Shown here: in pieces, positions 34,601-46,100 of the stretch
Numbering within the stretch: the first letter of the stretch is position 1
Layout of the letters: each line of letters begins with the position of its first letter
Source: Epichloe hybrida
Lineage: Eukaryota > Ascomycota > Sordariomycetes > Hypocreales > Clavicipitaceae
Length of the DNA stretch: 64,000 nucleotides
Direction: 5' to 3'
NCBI GenBank assembly: GCA_019022495.1
Contig: JAFEKR010000010.1
Span: forward strand, 992,001 to 1,056,000
Notes under the pieces: generated by a model
The model's database searches: none
Seen by the model: the letters and a program-made list of their open reading frames with translations, nothing else
What the model was told of the DNA's origin: nothing
Position numbers and translations under genes: made by a program

Positions 34601-37319
34601 TAGGTAATTATTTGCCTTTAGCTAGTATTACTAAATAAAGCATTAGGAAAATATTCTAAATATAACTACGCATAATACACACTTATTTCCTAATTTCTTT
34701 ATGTTACTTTCTAACTAACTAGTATATATGCTAATGCTTTTAGTAAAATTAACACTATTTATATAGTAACCACTCTCTAATAAGAAACTTTAGTAGCTAG
34801 CCTAAAAATCTCTGCTAGTACTATTATACTATAGACTAACTAAAAAACCACCCTAGGGTGTATAAAATTAAGCTTTACTTTATACTTATAAAGGAAATTT
34901 ATTTCTAGTAGTAATTTTAGTCCTAGATTTAGCATTATATTTACTATTACTATAAAATATCTAGTGATTTTGGTTTTATAAGCTATCCCTAGAATATAAA
35001 AATTAAATATAGCTTTTTTAGTTATAAAAAAGGAAGACCTTACTCTAGATATAGGCTTAGGTTCTTACATTACCTATTTTATATTTAATTTATTTTACTA
35101 GAGCTATGCCTTATTTACTAAGATTAATAATGTTCCTAAGTTAAAGTAAATCTAATAACTCTTACTCTTATTATTAAACTTAATATTAATCTTTAAATAT
35201 ATATTTACTTACTTCCTATTATATTTAACTTCTTATAGTCTTATAATAGCCTTAATTACTTATCCTAGAACTAGTTAGTTTAGCTTTATTAAATCTATCC
35301 TTATAGTGTTCTTATTTGCCTTCTTTTTAATATTTTCTATAAAGTAAGTTTTAATAAAATTTAAGTCCTATACTTAGGTTTCTATATAGTTATTCTCTTT
35401 AACCTCCCCTTCTTTAGCTATATAATAACTATATTCCTAAAGATAAGTCTTATATTATTATATATTAGAATTATTATTATATACTGTAATATAGGCATAT
35501 TTCTTATCCCTAGTAAATAGTTTCTCCTAATATTAAAATTACCTAGGCTATTACTACTAGCTAAATACCTTTAATAGTCCTAGGTCCTATAATTATTATT
35601 TATTATATTAGACTAGGGGGTTATCTTATTAATTCTAACTAAAACCTAGATACTTTTCTCTATTTTCCTACAGTTTATTTACTATAGTCTCTGGTTTTGT
35701 CCCTTAATTTATGTATTTTACTAGTATAGCCTTAGTTAGAAAAAACCTAAGGATCTTTAGATATTCTAATTATCCTATCTATAATATTAATTTCCTAGCT
35801 AAAATTATGTATTTAATAGTCTATTCTAATTTACTTAAGCTCTATTTTTATCTTCTTCTAAGTTACTACTAGATATCTTAGTATTAAAATAAACTTTTAG
35901 CTTCCCTTTACCTTTTCTAACTATAGACTAATCTTTACTCTATAAGTAATTATATAGGTCTTACCTTTTATTATTTACTATAGTAATATAGGCTAATCTT
36001 ATATCTATTATTATTAGAACTAGATATATCTAGCGTAATCCTAGATAAAGTTTAAGATATAGGCGTACTAGAAGCTAATAATCTGTTAATTTGCTATTTA
36101 CTCTAGTATACTAGAAAATTTTTAATGTAAAATCGCAAAAAGATATGTTATTCTTAATATCTTCTTTAGTGTATTTTGCTTTATTAAGCCACGCTATTAT
36201 ATCCTAAACTTAAATGCTAAATTCCTTTTAAACTACCTTAAAAACTAATAGTATATTACTAAATATAGTACTTTATTCTTCTAAATTAAGATATTATTAG
36301 TACTATACTATTATATCTCCTTAGAATAGCATCTAAATCTTCTTTTAGATAATATCTTATTAACTAGGGTTAGTATAATATAAGTAATCCTTAACTACCT
36401 AGATTTATAATTTAATATTATAGAAAATGGTTTACTTCCTATTATATATTATAAGGTCTTTGCTAGCTTCTTCTAATTTATTATAAGGCTTAAAGTGTCT
36501 AATATCCGTGATTTTCTATGTTAAATCCGCGTTTTATTTCGCGTTTTCTATCTATTAGTTATCCTAATTTTAATTAAACGCTAAATCTATTCTTTTTCTA
36601 GGTTAGAAAGTCACATACTATTCTAGACCTAGGGAATATATAGTTTAATACTACATCTAGTGTGAATTCGCCTATTATTATATGAAATCCTATGGGTACT
36701 ATAGTTACTAATACTATTAGTACTATAGGTATATTAGTTATACTAATAGTCCTACTTTAGTATCTAGGTAGCTATTATACTAACCCTAGTTATTTAGTAA
36801 ATATAATATTCCTTAGGTAGCATTCCGCGCTAATAGCATTAATCCTACTAATGCATTTGTATTTTATAAGCTTCTAATTTTAGTTATTAATCTTATAGCT
36901 AGCTAGTCTATTCCTGCTGTTATTTTAGCTATTATTGCTTTTTGCATAACCTATTATTACTATATTGCCTCCTATAAGATCCTTATAGTATTAGATTTAC
37001 TAGTCTTAGTGTAAAACTCCTCTAGGTCTTATAGGTTCTTTAAAGATCCTAACTAAAGGTTACGAAATTCCTCTAAATCTAGTAGGTTCCCTAAGAGTCC
37101 TAATTATAAGTCCTTTAGATATAACTCTATTAGCTAGTTAGGGGGTTTAGTACGCTAAATAGTAGTGTTATTTTTAGGATAGTTTTTAATCCCCTTTCCT
37201 TTATTATTCTTATCCTTATCTATATTACTCTTAGTCCTAGTGGTTATTATACTATAAGTAAGGCTAATGTTTTTAGATTATCCCTTTAATACCTTACTGC
37301 CTTCTAATCTAGTAGATTT

Positions 37320-37643
37320 TGTTAAAATATATAAGGCTTTGTAATCCTAGGTGCAGTGGATTGGTTCACTCTTTTGAATTCAACAGGTTATGAGCCCAGT
37401 GGCGCAGTGGTTAGGCCTACTGCAAGCGTTTACGCCCACCACAGTGGAGCACTGCTCTGCAAGGCAAGGTTACGAGTTCAAACCCTGCCGAAATAACTAA
37501 AAAAAAAAAAATTCAATTGCTAGTATAAGCCTAAAAAATCTCCAATAGGGCACCTGGATGTACAATTCCAGGGGGAGTGTTAAAATATATAAGGCTTTGT
37601 AATCCTAGGTGCAGTGGATCGGTCCACTCTTTTGAATTCAACA
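37320..37643 (+). mobile_element. Tiny LTR-flanked element (TRIM/SMART-like), copy 1
   Basis: 324 bp: identical-length 66-bp direct repeats (37320-37385 and 37578-37643, TGTTA...CAACA, two differences) around a 192-bp body, with target duplication GATTT at 37315-37319 and 37644-37648. Directly after the first LTR is GGTTATGAGCCCAG (37386-37399), complementary over 14 bases to the anticodon stem-loop of eukaryotic initiator tRNA-Met. That is the primer site used by copia/Ty5-type elements with half-tRNA primers. Directly before the second LTR is the purine tract AGGGGGAG (37570-37577). The body holds an RNA polymerase III A-box-like TGGCGCAGTGG (37400-37410) and B-box-like GAGTTCAAACC (37474-37484). 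It has no coding capacity and is hardly RIP-mutated, unlike the gypsy element it sits in. Confidence 0.87.
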
Positions 37644-38051
37644 GATTTATTAAGAAAACCTATAGATTTAGCTTTATAAATATATAATTTAACTTCCTTC
37701 TACGCAAGATATATAGCTTGCGAATCTATTGGATTCTAGTGAATAGGTAGTTCTTAATATATTAGGTTTTCGTGTCTTTTAAGCAGTCTATTATTAAATT
37801 TGTATTTCGCAAGTTTAATTAAATCTTCTTATTCCTTAGTTCTAATAAGTTATTATTTTTAGTACTTAAATATAGGGTTTACTTTATTAAAAGCCTAAAA
37901 CTAGTAAATAAGTTATAGTTTATTTTTAGTAACTAGGAAGTTAGACTAAATATCTGTGAATTAATGCTATAAATAGTTAGTTTTAGACATATGGTTTTTA
38001 TTTCTAGGTTTCTAGAAGGGTATAATAAAAGAATCTCTAATTACTACTAAA

Positions 38052-38248
38052 TATTACGTGTAGGTTTAGCATAATATAAGGCAAATCCGTTAGAGAGGCT
38101 AATAGATTTACTATTATAAAGTCATACTAAGTTCGCTATAAGAGCTACTATTAGGTATAAGGTAAGATGTCTAAAGAAGGTTAATTCTTTCTATCTAGAG
38201 TCTGAATCTAGTCTTATATGCGCCTGCCTTTGGCTCCGCCACGTAACA
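38052..38248 (-). repeat. Right (5') LTR of the 10.86-kb gypsy element
   Basis: 197-bp partner of the LTR at 27389-27585. Its right end GGCTCCGCCACGTAACA is unmutated, whereas the matching bases of the other LTR are all transitions to A or T. Confidence 0.88.
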
Positions 38249-38253
38249 CTTAG

Positions 38254-38617
38254 TACATAACTAATAATAACTTCTTTATTACTCTTAAAAGTCTCCTCTA
38301 GGACTTATAAAATTTGCCTTTTAGCTTATATTCTTTATCTATTTTCTCCTATATTATATTACTTACTTTAAAGCTTCTTAGGGGCTTAATTAGGTCTTTA
38401 TAGTTATTAGCTTTCTAGGTCTAAACTAATTCCTTCTATTTTTATCTAATATTTATATTTTATAAATTAGTCTCTTTAATTAGAGTTAGATCTTTATTTT
38501 CTTTTTTATCTAGTAATACTTCTTTATCTATCCCTTAGTGCTTAGAAAATAGTTTAAAATCTAATATAAACATTACTAGAGTTATTCCTACGCTAGATAT
38601 ATAGTAATTGAATTAAG
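38254..38617. other. AT-rich flank, unassigned
   Basis: RIP-like sequence between the gypsy target duplication and the first LINE copy. It should be the continuation of the sequence left of 27384. I could not assign it to an element. Confidence 0.5.
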
Positions 38618-41600
38618 CCTTTGCATACTTTTTCGCACTAACCCTAAGGTCTAGAATCACCTCTAAAATTGTCATGGTCTAGCCCTAAGGGCTAATCGCG
38701 GGTGCCTGCGCCACCATGTGGGTTTAACCCCAATTCTGTTGCGCTATAGAGGCAACAAAAGAATACGCATTGCACAAGTCCCTATGACTTATGCAATTAA
38801 CACCTATATTGCTAGGTCTAGGTAAAGCCTAGATTATCACATAGGCCCTTTCCCTAGGTAATCTTCTTCCTATAACCCCTTAACCCCTTATAAGCTAGCA
38901 ATACCACGCATCCCCTAGGGACCCTCTCTTTTTTCCCTATAAGCCTAGGAAGAACCCTGTTGTGGCTGCCCTATAGTGTACCTTTGTACACGCAGCTAGT
39001 TCGAACCTATAACCTTAGATAACTTATGCAAATGTCATAGTCTAGCCTTAAGGGCTAATCGCGGGTGCCTGCGCCACTATGTGGGTTTAACCCTAATTCC
39101 ATTGCGCTATAGAGGCAACAAAAGAATACGCATTGCACAAGTCCCTATGACTTGTGCAATTGACACCTATATTGCTAGGTCTAGGCAAAGCCTAGATTAT
39201 CACAAAAATATAAATTATATTAATATTTAAAATCCTTACCTTTATTTCTCCCCCCCTATAATATTACACTATAATAAAGCTAGTAGTAAAAGTATAGATA
39301 AAATACTAATAATAATTAATATAGGCTTAGGAAGGCTAGCTTAAAGAAGCTATTACCTAAATATAAAAATAGAATAGTTTAATATTTAAAGAAGTAAGAA
39401 TAACCTAATAGTAAACTAAAACTAATTTATATATCCTAAAGATATAAAATATTATAATAAGATTACTAGTTTTATCCTAAGTAATAAAGTTACCTAAGTA
39501 TAATATATTATACTAGCTATAGCTAGCTAAGTAGTAAACTATACCTAAACTAAAGTAAGAGCTATAAATACTAATAATAGTAATATTTATATTACTAAAG
39601 AAGTATTAAAAATAGCCCTTAAGGAGGCTATTAAGGAGAAAGCTAAAGATAATAACTCCTTAACCTAGGTAAGTATTATAGCTAGGCTTACACTAAAATA
39701 ACTAAATACTAACTCCCTTTTCCTTTAAATCCCTAGAAGATAATATAAAGAAATGCTTATAAGAGAAAACACTATATAAGAATTACTTTAGTCTAGGGGT
39801 ATAGAAAATATAGTTATAGCTATAAATAAAGCTATTAGGTAAGCCTTACTAATAGTAGCTAAAAGACTCCTTAGTAAGAATATAATTATTACCTTTAAAG
39901 AAAATATAGTATAATATAAAGAAAACTAAAAATAAATTACTAAAGTATTTAGCCTAAAGGTAACTATTTACTACTATATACTTAGTATTATTATTAAGGG
40001 TTTCTTAATAAAGTATAATACTTTATTAAGAACCTAGTAATAGAAATTAGAAAAGTAAATAAAGTAAATATAATTAAGGTAACTATAAGACGCCCCTAAG
40101 GTAAAAACACCTAGTAAACTACTCTAATTCTTAGACTAGCTAAAGTTAAAGATACTAATAAGATATACTAAGATAAAATAGTATTTAAAGTAAAGCTATT
40201 TTAAGCTAAACTATATAATAAGACCTTATAACTTAAATAATACTATAATTACTTTTAAATAGGATATATTACTAAGTTTTATAAGGTAATACTAAGGTAT
40301 AGTAAGTATAAAGCTAGCTAGTATAAGAATAAAAAGGTATTATATCTTATAATAAATAAATAACTTAAGGAAAACTATATTCTATATTTAGGCTATACTT
40401 AGCTTAGTTTAAAGACTACCTAGTGCTAAAAAAGAAGTAAAATATAGTAAAGGTAAAATACTTAAAATAACCTTTTTACTTTACCTATAGCTCCTTTAGT
40501 AAGAATATAGCACTAGCTTAAGAGAGAACTAGTATAGCTATAAAACCTATAGTAATAATAGGAAGAAAAAGAGGTTACCTTATAAATATAAAATAAAGCG
40601 CTAAATAGCTAAGAGCTAAAAGCATTAGGTACTATATAAAATAACTTAAAGCTAAAATAAAACTAGTATAAGATAGCTAAGACTTACTACCCCTCCCTTA
40701 ATTAATATAGTAATATTATAAGTTTTCTTCTAGAATATAAATAAAAAGGATAGCTTAATATATATTATACTTTACTACTAAACTAATATAAATATAATAG
40801 TAATCTAAGAGTAAGAATATATAAAATATTTATAGTCTCTTATACTAGGCCTTACTTAGTTTTAACTTATATACTATAATAGGTATAATACTATATATAT
40901 AAATAAGAAATATAATATAAGGTTATAGTTAGCCTAGGGAGAGCCTAATTAGTTACTAGTAAAAATATAAGGGGTTAATATTTATTCCCTTTACTTAGAA
41001 AGCTATAGTAATAACTAAAATACCCTTATATAAGATATTAATATAAAGATACTATATAACTAAAGTGTATTTATAGAAGACTTTAACTAAAAGCACTCCC
41101 TTTAAAATAAGCTAGATAAAATAACTAATAAAGTAAATAAACTACTAGAACTTATAAGCTAGTAAAGGCTTAGACTAGTAATACCTTAAGGGGAACTTAC
41201 TAGATAATATAAGGATAATAGGGATAGTACTATAGACTTAGTATAAGTAACCCTAGATATCTAAGTTTACTATAAAGGCATAAAAGACCTTACTAAATCT
41301 AACTATATTCTATAGCTAATTAGTATCTTTACTAACTTATAGGATAGTACCTTATAGACTCTTAGGTATATATAGAATATAATAGATAAACTATACATAA
41401 AGGTAAAAGTAATAATATATTTTTAACCTAAAAACACCCTAGACTTATAAGATAAAGAAAGGATAAATATATACACTACTTAGCTTATTATAAACCTATA
41501 ATAAATAGTAAATAAAGTAGCCTTATAAAAGCCCTAGGGGCTCCTTAGCCTAGAGGTATAGTGGTTAAGAGTAGCTAAAGAGGTAGTTACTAAAGCTAAA

Positions 41601-41970
41601 TAAGTAAAGAGATAATAAAGATAATAAAGAATAAAAGCAAACTAGTAAGCTTATACTAAGGTAAATAAGGATTAGGAATAAGTTATTAGAATAAAAAGGA
41701 GAAATATATAAAGGGAAGCCCTATAAAAAGCTAATATATAGAGAAAGGATAAGGGAGTATAAAGCCTTAAGAGATAAGCCTAGCTTTAAAGCTAAGCCCC
41801 CTTAGAATTACCTAGGTTACTAGAGCTAAAGAGAACTAAAAATAACCTAAACCTAGCTACTATATATAAGAATAAAGTAAGTATACTAGTATAAAGATTC
41901 TTCCCTAAGCCTATAGTAAACCTCTCCTATATTCTAGATCTTACCTTCCTAGAGCTAAATAATATACTAT
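38618..41970 (+). mobile_element. RIP-mutated Tad-like LINE, copy A (3' part lost)
   Basis: It starts with CCTTTGCATACTTTTTCGCA, shared with copy B at 53273, and aligns with copy B to about 41970, where a chromovirus LTR interrupts it. The plus strand carries the remains of a LINE ORF1 and the start of an endonuclease/RT ORF, all frames broken by stops. A 535-bp LTR-flanked insert lies at 38670-39204. The RT domain, visible in copy B, is missing here. Confidence 0.75.
38670..39204 (-). mobile_element. Small LTR-flanked element (TRIM/SMART-like), second family
   Basis: 535 bp: direct repeats of about 172 bp (38670-38841 and 39034-39204, TGTCATGGTC...ATTATCACA) around a 192-bp body, with target duplication AAAAT at 38665-38669 and 39205-39209. 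The matching LINE copy at 53.32 kb has a single AAAAT and no insert, a clean empty site. Read on the minus strand, a purine tract AGGGAAAGGGCC lies just before the 3' LTR, which suggests minus orientation; a primer site was not identified. The body contains a B-box-like GTTCGAACC at about 39001. GC content is far above the surroundings and RIP changes are few. Confidence 0.82.
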
Positions 41971-42128
41971 TGTAAGGGCTTAGGCTTTGCCTAAGCATTG
42001 TCCGTATAGTAGTTAGAGAGGGGAGTGGTAAAAGCAGTTAAGGTAAGGAAAGGAGGCTTATATAAGTAACTAAGGGGGTATAAGGGGCACCACTAGGGAT
42101 AGCCTCTTACCTTTTCTCCTTTCTCCTT

Positions 42129-42199
42129 AAGTCTCTTAATACTATATTAATACCCTATTATAGTTACCTAGGGGCTAGTCTATAATAATTAAGAGACTT
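42129..42199 (+). promoter_or_regulatory. Predicted self-priming signals of chromovirus copy A
   Basis: AAGTCTCTTAAT at 42129-42140 in the LTR and ATTAAGAGACTT at 42188-42199, abutting the LTR end, are perfect reverse complements. In Tf1-type elements the first bases of the transcript pair with the primer site, so transcription should start at about 42129; TATATAA lies upstream at about 42060. The same pair is intact in copy B. Confidence 0.72.
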
Positions 42200-42291
42200 T
42201 CTTTAGTTCTTTTTAATAACTACTAAAAGACATAATAGAAATACTAATAAATATATTAATAGATATAGTAAACATGCTTTAACTATAAGAC

Positions 42292-42610
42292 TGTTGAATT
42301 CAAAAGAGTGGACCGATCCACTGCACCTAGGATTACAAAGCCTTATATATTTTAACACTCCCCCTGGAATTGTACATCCAGGTGCCCTATTGGAGGTTTT
42401 TAGGCTTATACTAGCAATTGAATTTTTTTAGTTATTTCGGCAGGGTTCAAACTCGTAACCTTGCCTTGCAGAGCAGTGCTTTACTATGGTGGGCGTAAGT
42501 CACGCTGCAGTGGGCCTAACCACTGCGCCACCGGGCTCATAACCTGTTGAATTCAAAAGAGTGGACCAATCCACTGCACCTAGGATTACAAAGCCTTATA
42601 TATTTTAACA
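42292..42610 (-). mobile_element. Tiny LTR-flanked element (TRIM/SMART-like), copy 2
   Basis: 319 bp, reverse complement of the element at 37320-37643. LTRs 42292-42357 and 42545-42610; target duplication AAGAC at 42287-42291 and 42611-42615. The chromovirus copy B has one AAGAC and no insert at about 57073, so both occupied and empty sites are present. The primer site (complement at 42531-42544) matches initiator tRNA-Met at 13 of 14 positions, and the purine tract and A/B-box-like motifs are kept. Confidence 0.87.
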
Positions 42611-43085
42611 AAGACTAACCTAGCTAGGGGATAATAACTCCCTTATCTAATGCTATAGCACTACTAGTAGCTTAATAGGCCTAATTTAAGACGCTTTAAC
42701 TTATACTTAATAAGTAAATAGTAAAACTTATATACCTCTAATAATAAGTAGCTATAAACACTATAGGACCCTTAACCTAACTACCTATTATAGCCTAGCC
42801 TAATACCCCAATAGTAAACCTTACTTTATCTCCTACCTTTAACTTAGTCTTAACTATACCTAGGGTAAAATAAAAACCTATCCTTATAGGTAACTTATAT
42901 AATAGTAATAAGGCCTTATTTACTATATAGAGGTTCCTAATAGAATATAAGCTATAGGTAAATAAGGACTTTATTAAAACTAATAAGAATAAGTAAATAT
43001 TTATTTACTAGAACCTATTCTCTAAAGTCTAGTCCTAGGTAGCTACTTTCTTTAAATAAGGTAGTATTTATAATTTTAACCTAGC

Positions 43086-43189
43086 TGTTAGGAGCGCAGA
43101 GCTAGCCTCTTTGTCATCCGCACGGCCCGAAGGTTCTCCGAAGACCCGCTTTGATGAACATCCTATCTTTGACCTCTGCGCTCCTGACA
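43086..43189. mobile_element. 104-bp GC-rich insertion with 16-bp terminal inverted repeats
   Basis: The ends TGTTAGGAGCGCAGAG and CTCTGCGCTCCTGACA are inverted copies with one mismatch. Target duplication CTAGC is at 43081-43085 and 43190-43194. Chromovirus copy B has the uninterrupted sequence with one CTAGC at about 57543. It could be a solo mini-LTR (TG...CA, 5-bp duplication) or a very short MITE. GC content is above 50% inside DNA that is mostly A and T. Confidence 0.85.
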
Positions 43190-46100
43190 CTAGCTAAATT
43201 CCTAAAATAACTTAGGTCTATGTTCTCTAATTTATATAGGTAAGAGATAGCCCTTATAGAACTTAACTAAATAAAATAAGACCTAGGGAAGCTATTTTTT
43301 GCATTCTTTGTTTACTTTATAGAGAAGCTCTTATTAGTAAGAGAGGATTATTAAGGGGATAATATAAAGCTAGTAAAGCTTTAATAAGTGCTTAATAAGT
43401 ATTTAAGAGAAATTAGCGTAAGCTAGGGTATTAGCTAGAGTATATAGTATATAGCTATTATATAGTATTATAAGATTATAGTTAATATTAAGGCCCTTAC
43501 TATAGAGAATAAGTACTAGTCCTAATGTAAACTATAGCTAGCTAAACCTATACCTTAGACTAATTATAAGGGTTATATACTAATAACTAAGGTATATGTA
43601 ATAAGGACTTAATTAGGAAAATAAAATAAGCTAGTTAAGAAAAAGAAGGGTCTAAAGCTTACTATAAATATATAATAGGCTAAATAAGTATTAGAAGTAA
43701 AGTTAGCTAAATACTATTAGGAGAGATATTACCTATAATATAAATCTAAGGACTACTATATTTAGGAGTATACCTTTCTCTTACCTTACTACCTATAGGT
43801 TAATATTAACTTATATAAAGTAAATAAGGAAAGTATAAATAAGGAGGTAAATATTCCCCTTATAGAAAATAAGTAACCCCTAAGTAAAGTCTTATATAAG
43901 GGTAAGGAGGCTAACTATATACTATAATATAGGATAACTATTTAAGCTATATAGAGTTAAAGTAAGATATAGTATAATATATAGACTAACCACTATTCTT
44001 AATTCCTATACTCTTTAATATATATTATTATATTAATATCTAGATTAATTATAGTTATAATTATTATAGTGCTATAAGTAACTTAGTAGTAAAATAGTTT
44101 AGCCTAAAGCTTATATAGTTACTAAAGAGAAAGTATATCTAGACTATAGTAAAAATAAAAAGGAAAGAAAAGAGAGTATAGGAGAACACCTCCTTAATTA
44201 CTTATATAGTACACACTAGAATAGATATTAATAGCTAGGAGTTATTAGTGTATTTATATGTTATCCTAGGCCTTATATAAGATATTATACTTAGGATACT
44301 ATAGCTAGAATATTATAATATAGTTATTTACATAGTAAAATAGTAATTAGTTATTAGAGTAGTAAAGGGCTTATATATCTCTAAAGCCTTTGCGTATAGG
44401 GTAAAGACTCTAGTATAGGGGATTATTAGGTTCTTATATACTATAGAAGCGCGCTAGGCATACTATAGGAGGGATACTTTTATGATGTTTATTATTATAA
44501 GCCTTAGGGAGATAATAATAGTACTATAAATTATAGTGCCTAAGATAAAACCTAATAGCCTAGATATATTAATATTACCTAAGGAGTTAGCTAACTTTAT
44601 AGACCTTTTTAATAAGGCTAGAGCTAATAGCTTACCTCCTTATTAGGGGTCCCTTAATTATTATATATACTTATATAAGAATTAGGATAAGTCTAAACTA
44701 ATGCTCCCTTAGGGACTACTATATAATATACTAAGGGACTAGCTTCTAGAGGTTAGACACTAAATCATAGACTTAATAAATAAGGGTTAGATTTATGCTA
44801 GCTTATTATTAGCTATAGCTCTAGTTTTCCTTATTAAAAAAGCTAATAAGGGTTAGCGTTTTTACGTAAACTACTACGCTCTTAATAAGATAATAGTATA
44901 GGATTACTATTCTCTTCTATTAATTAAGAAAACACTTTATTCCTTATCCTAGGTATACTAGTTTATAAAGGTAAATATTTATATAGTGTTTTATAAGCTA
45001 TAAATTACTAAAGGCTAGGAGCACCTAATAGCGTTTTAAACTAGATTTAGGCTATTTAAGTAGCTAGTTTACCCCTTTAGCCTAGCTAGCGCACTAGTAA
45101 TATTCTAATATTATATTAATAAGTCCTTAGGGAATATATTAGGGGATTTTATTATAGTGTACTTAGATAATATCTTAGTTTACTTAGGGGGATTAAGGAA
45201 AGACTATATAGCTAAGGTTTAGGTAATATTAGGCTACTTAAGGGCTATAGGGTTATACTTAGACCTTAATAAGTCTATATTTATAGTAAAGGAGGTTTAA
45301 TACCTAGGATATATTATTATAGTAAGATATTCTATTTATCTAGATTTAGTAAAGGTTATAGCTATTAGGGAATAAGTAGCCCTAATAAAACTTTAGGGGG
45401 TTTATAGCTTCCTAAGCTTTACTAACTTTTACTATAACTTTATTAGTAACTTTTTAGAACTAGTAGCACTACTAATATAATTAACTAAGAGGAATATCCC
45501 TTTTTAATAAGGGCCTAAAGAGAATAATACCTTTAATAGGTTAAAAGATACCTTTATTATATACCTAATACTAGTATAATAGGATTTAGATCTCCTTATA
45601 GTAGTAAAAGCTAATTATTTAGAAATAGCTATTAGAGAATACCTTTCTTAATAAGGCTAGGATAGCGTTATATACCTAGTTACTTACTACTTTACTAGCT
45701 TTATATCCTTTTAAAAAAACTATATAATTTATAATAAGAAATTATTAGCTATTATCTTATGCCTTAAGGCATAGTTAGCTAAGCTATAGGGCATTTCTAG
45801 TTTATTTATAATTTACATAGACTATAAGAACCTAGAGTACTTTATAACTCCTTAGTTAATATTAGAATAGTAAGCTTAATAAGTAAATATACTTATACTA
45901 TTTAATTTTTACCTTTAGTATAAACCTAGTATATAAGTATAGTAGCCTAATACTCTTTCTTAAAGGGAATAGGACTAGGAAGGGGTAACCTTTAAAATAG
46001 GATATATTCTATAACCTATTACTATTATATAACTCTTACTAATACTAGATAAATAGTAAGATAATAGTAGTATAGCACTATTACTATCTAGTAAGGTTCT

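Larger units (their letters stand above)
27389..38248 (-). mobile_element. RIP-mutated Ty3/gypsy retrotransposon, 10.86 kb, with both LTRs
   Basis: The LTRs are 27389-27585 and 38052-38248, both exactly 197 bp. The right one ends CACGTAACA, the inverse of the TGTTACGTG start of the left one. The target duplication CTTAG lies at 27384-27388 and 38249-38253. Differences between LTRs are almost all C/T or G/A transitions, as RIP produces. All frames are full of stops, but at about 33.6-34.2 kb the minus strand still shows the outline of a gypsy reverse transcriptase (a degraded KGxVxxDIRxLNxIT...YP box and a GYxNSPA-like box), which sets the orientation. A 324-bp LTR-flanked insert interrupts it near its 5' end (37320-37643). 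Gag, protease and integrase borders could not be set. Confidence 0.85.

Noticed and set aside
37400..37500. A functional tRNA gene in the mini-LTR element
   Set aside because: Box motifs are present, but the acceptor and anticodon stems do not form a standard cloverleaf by eye, so it is described as tRNA-like only.
41546..41580. tRNA-like string (AGAGGTATAGTGGTTAAGAG) in LINE copy A
   Set aside because: The matching part of copy B has diverged, there is no partner B-box or stem structure, and it lies inside the LINE coding region.
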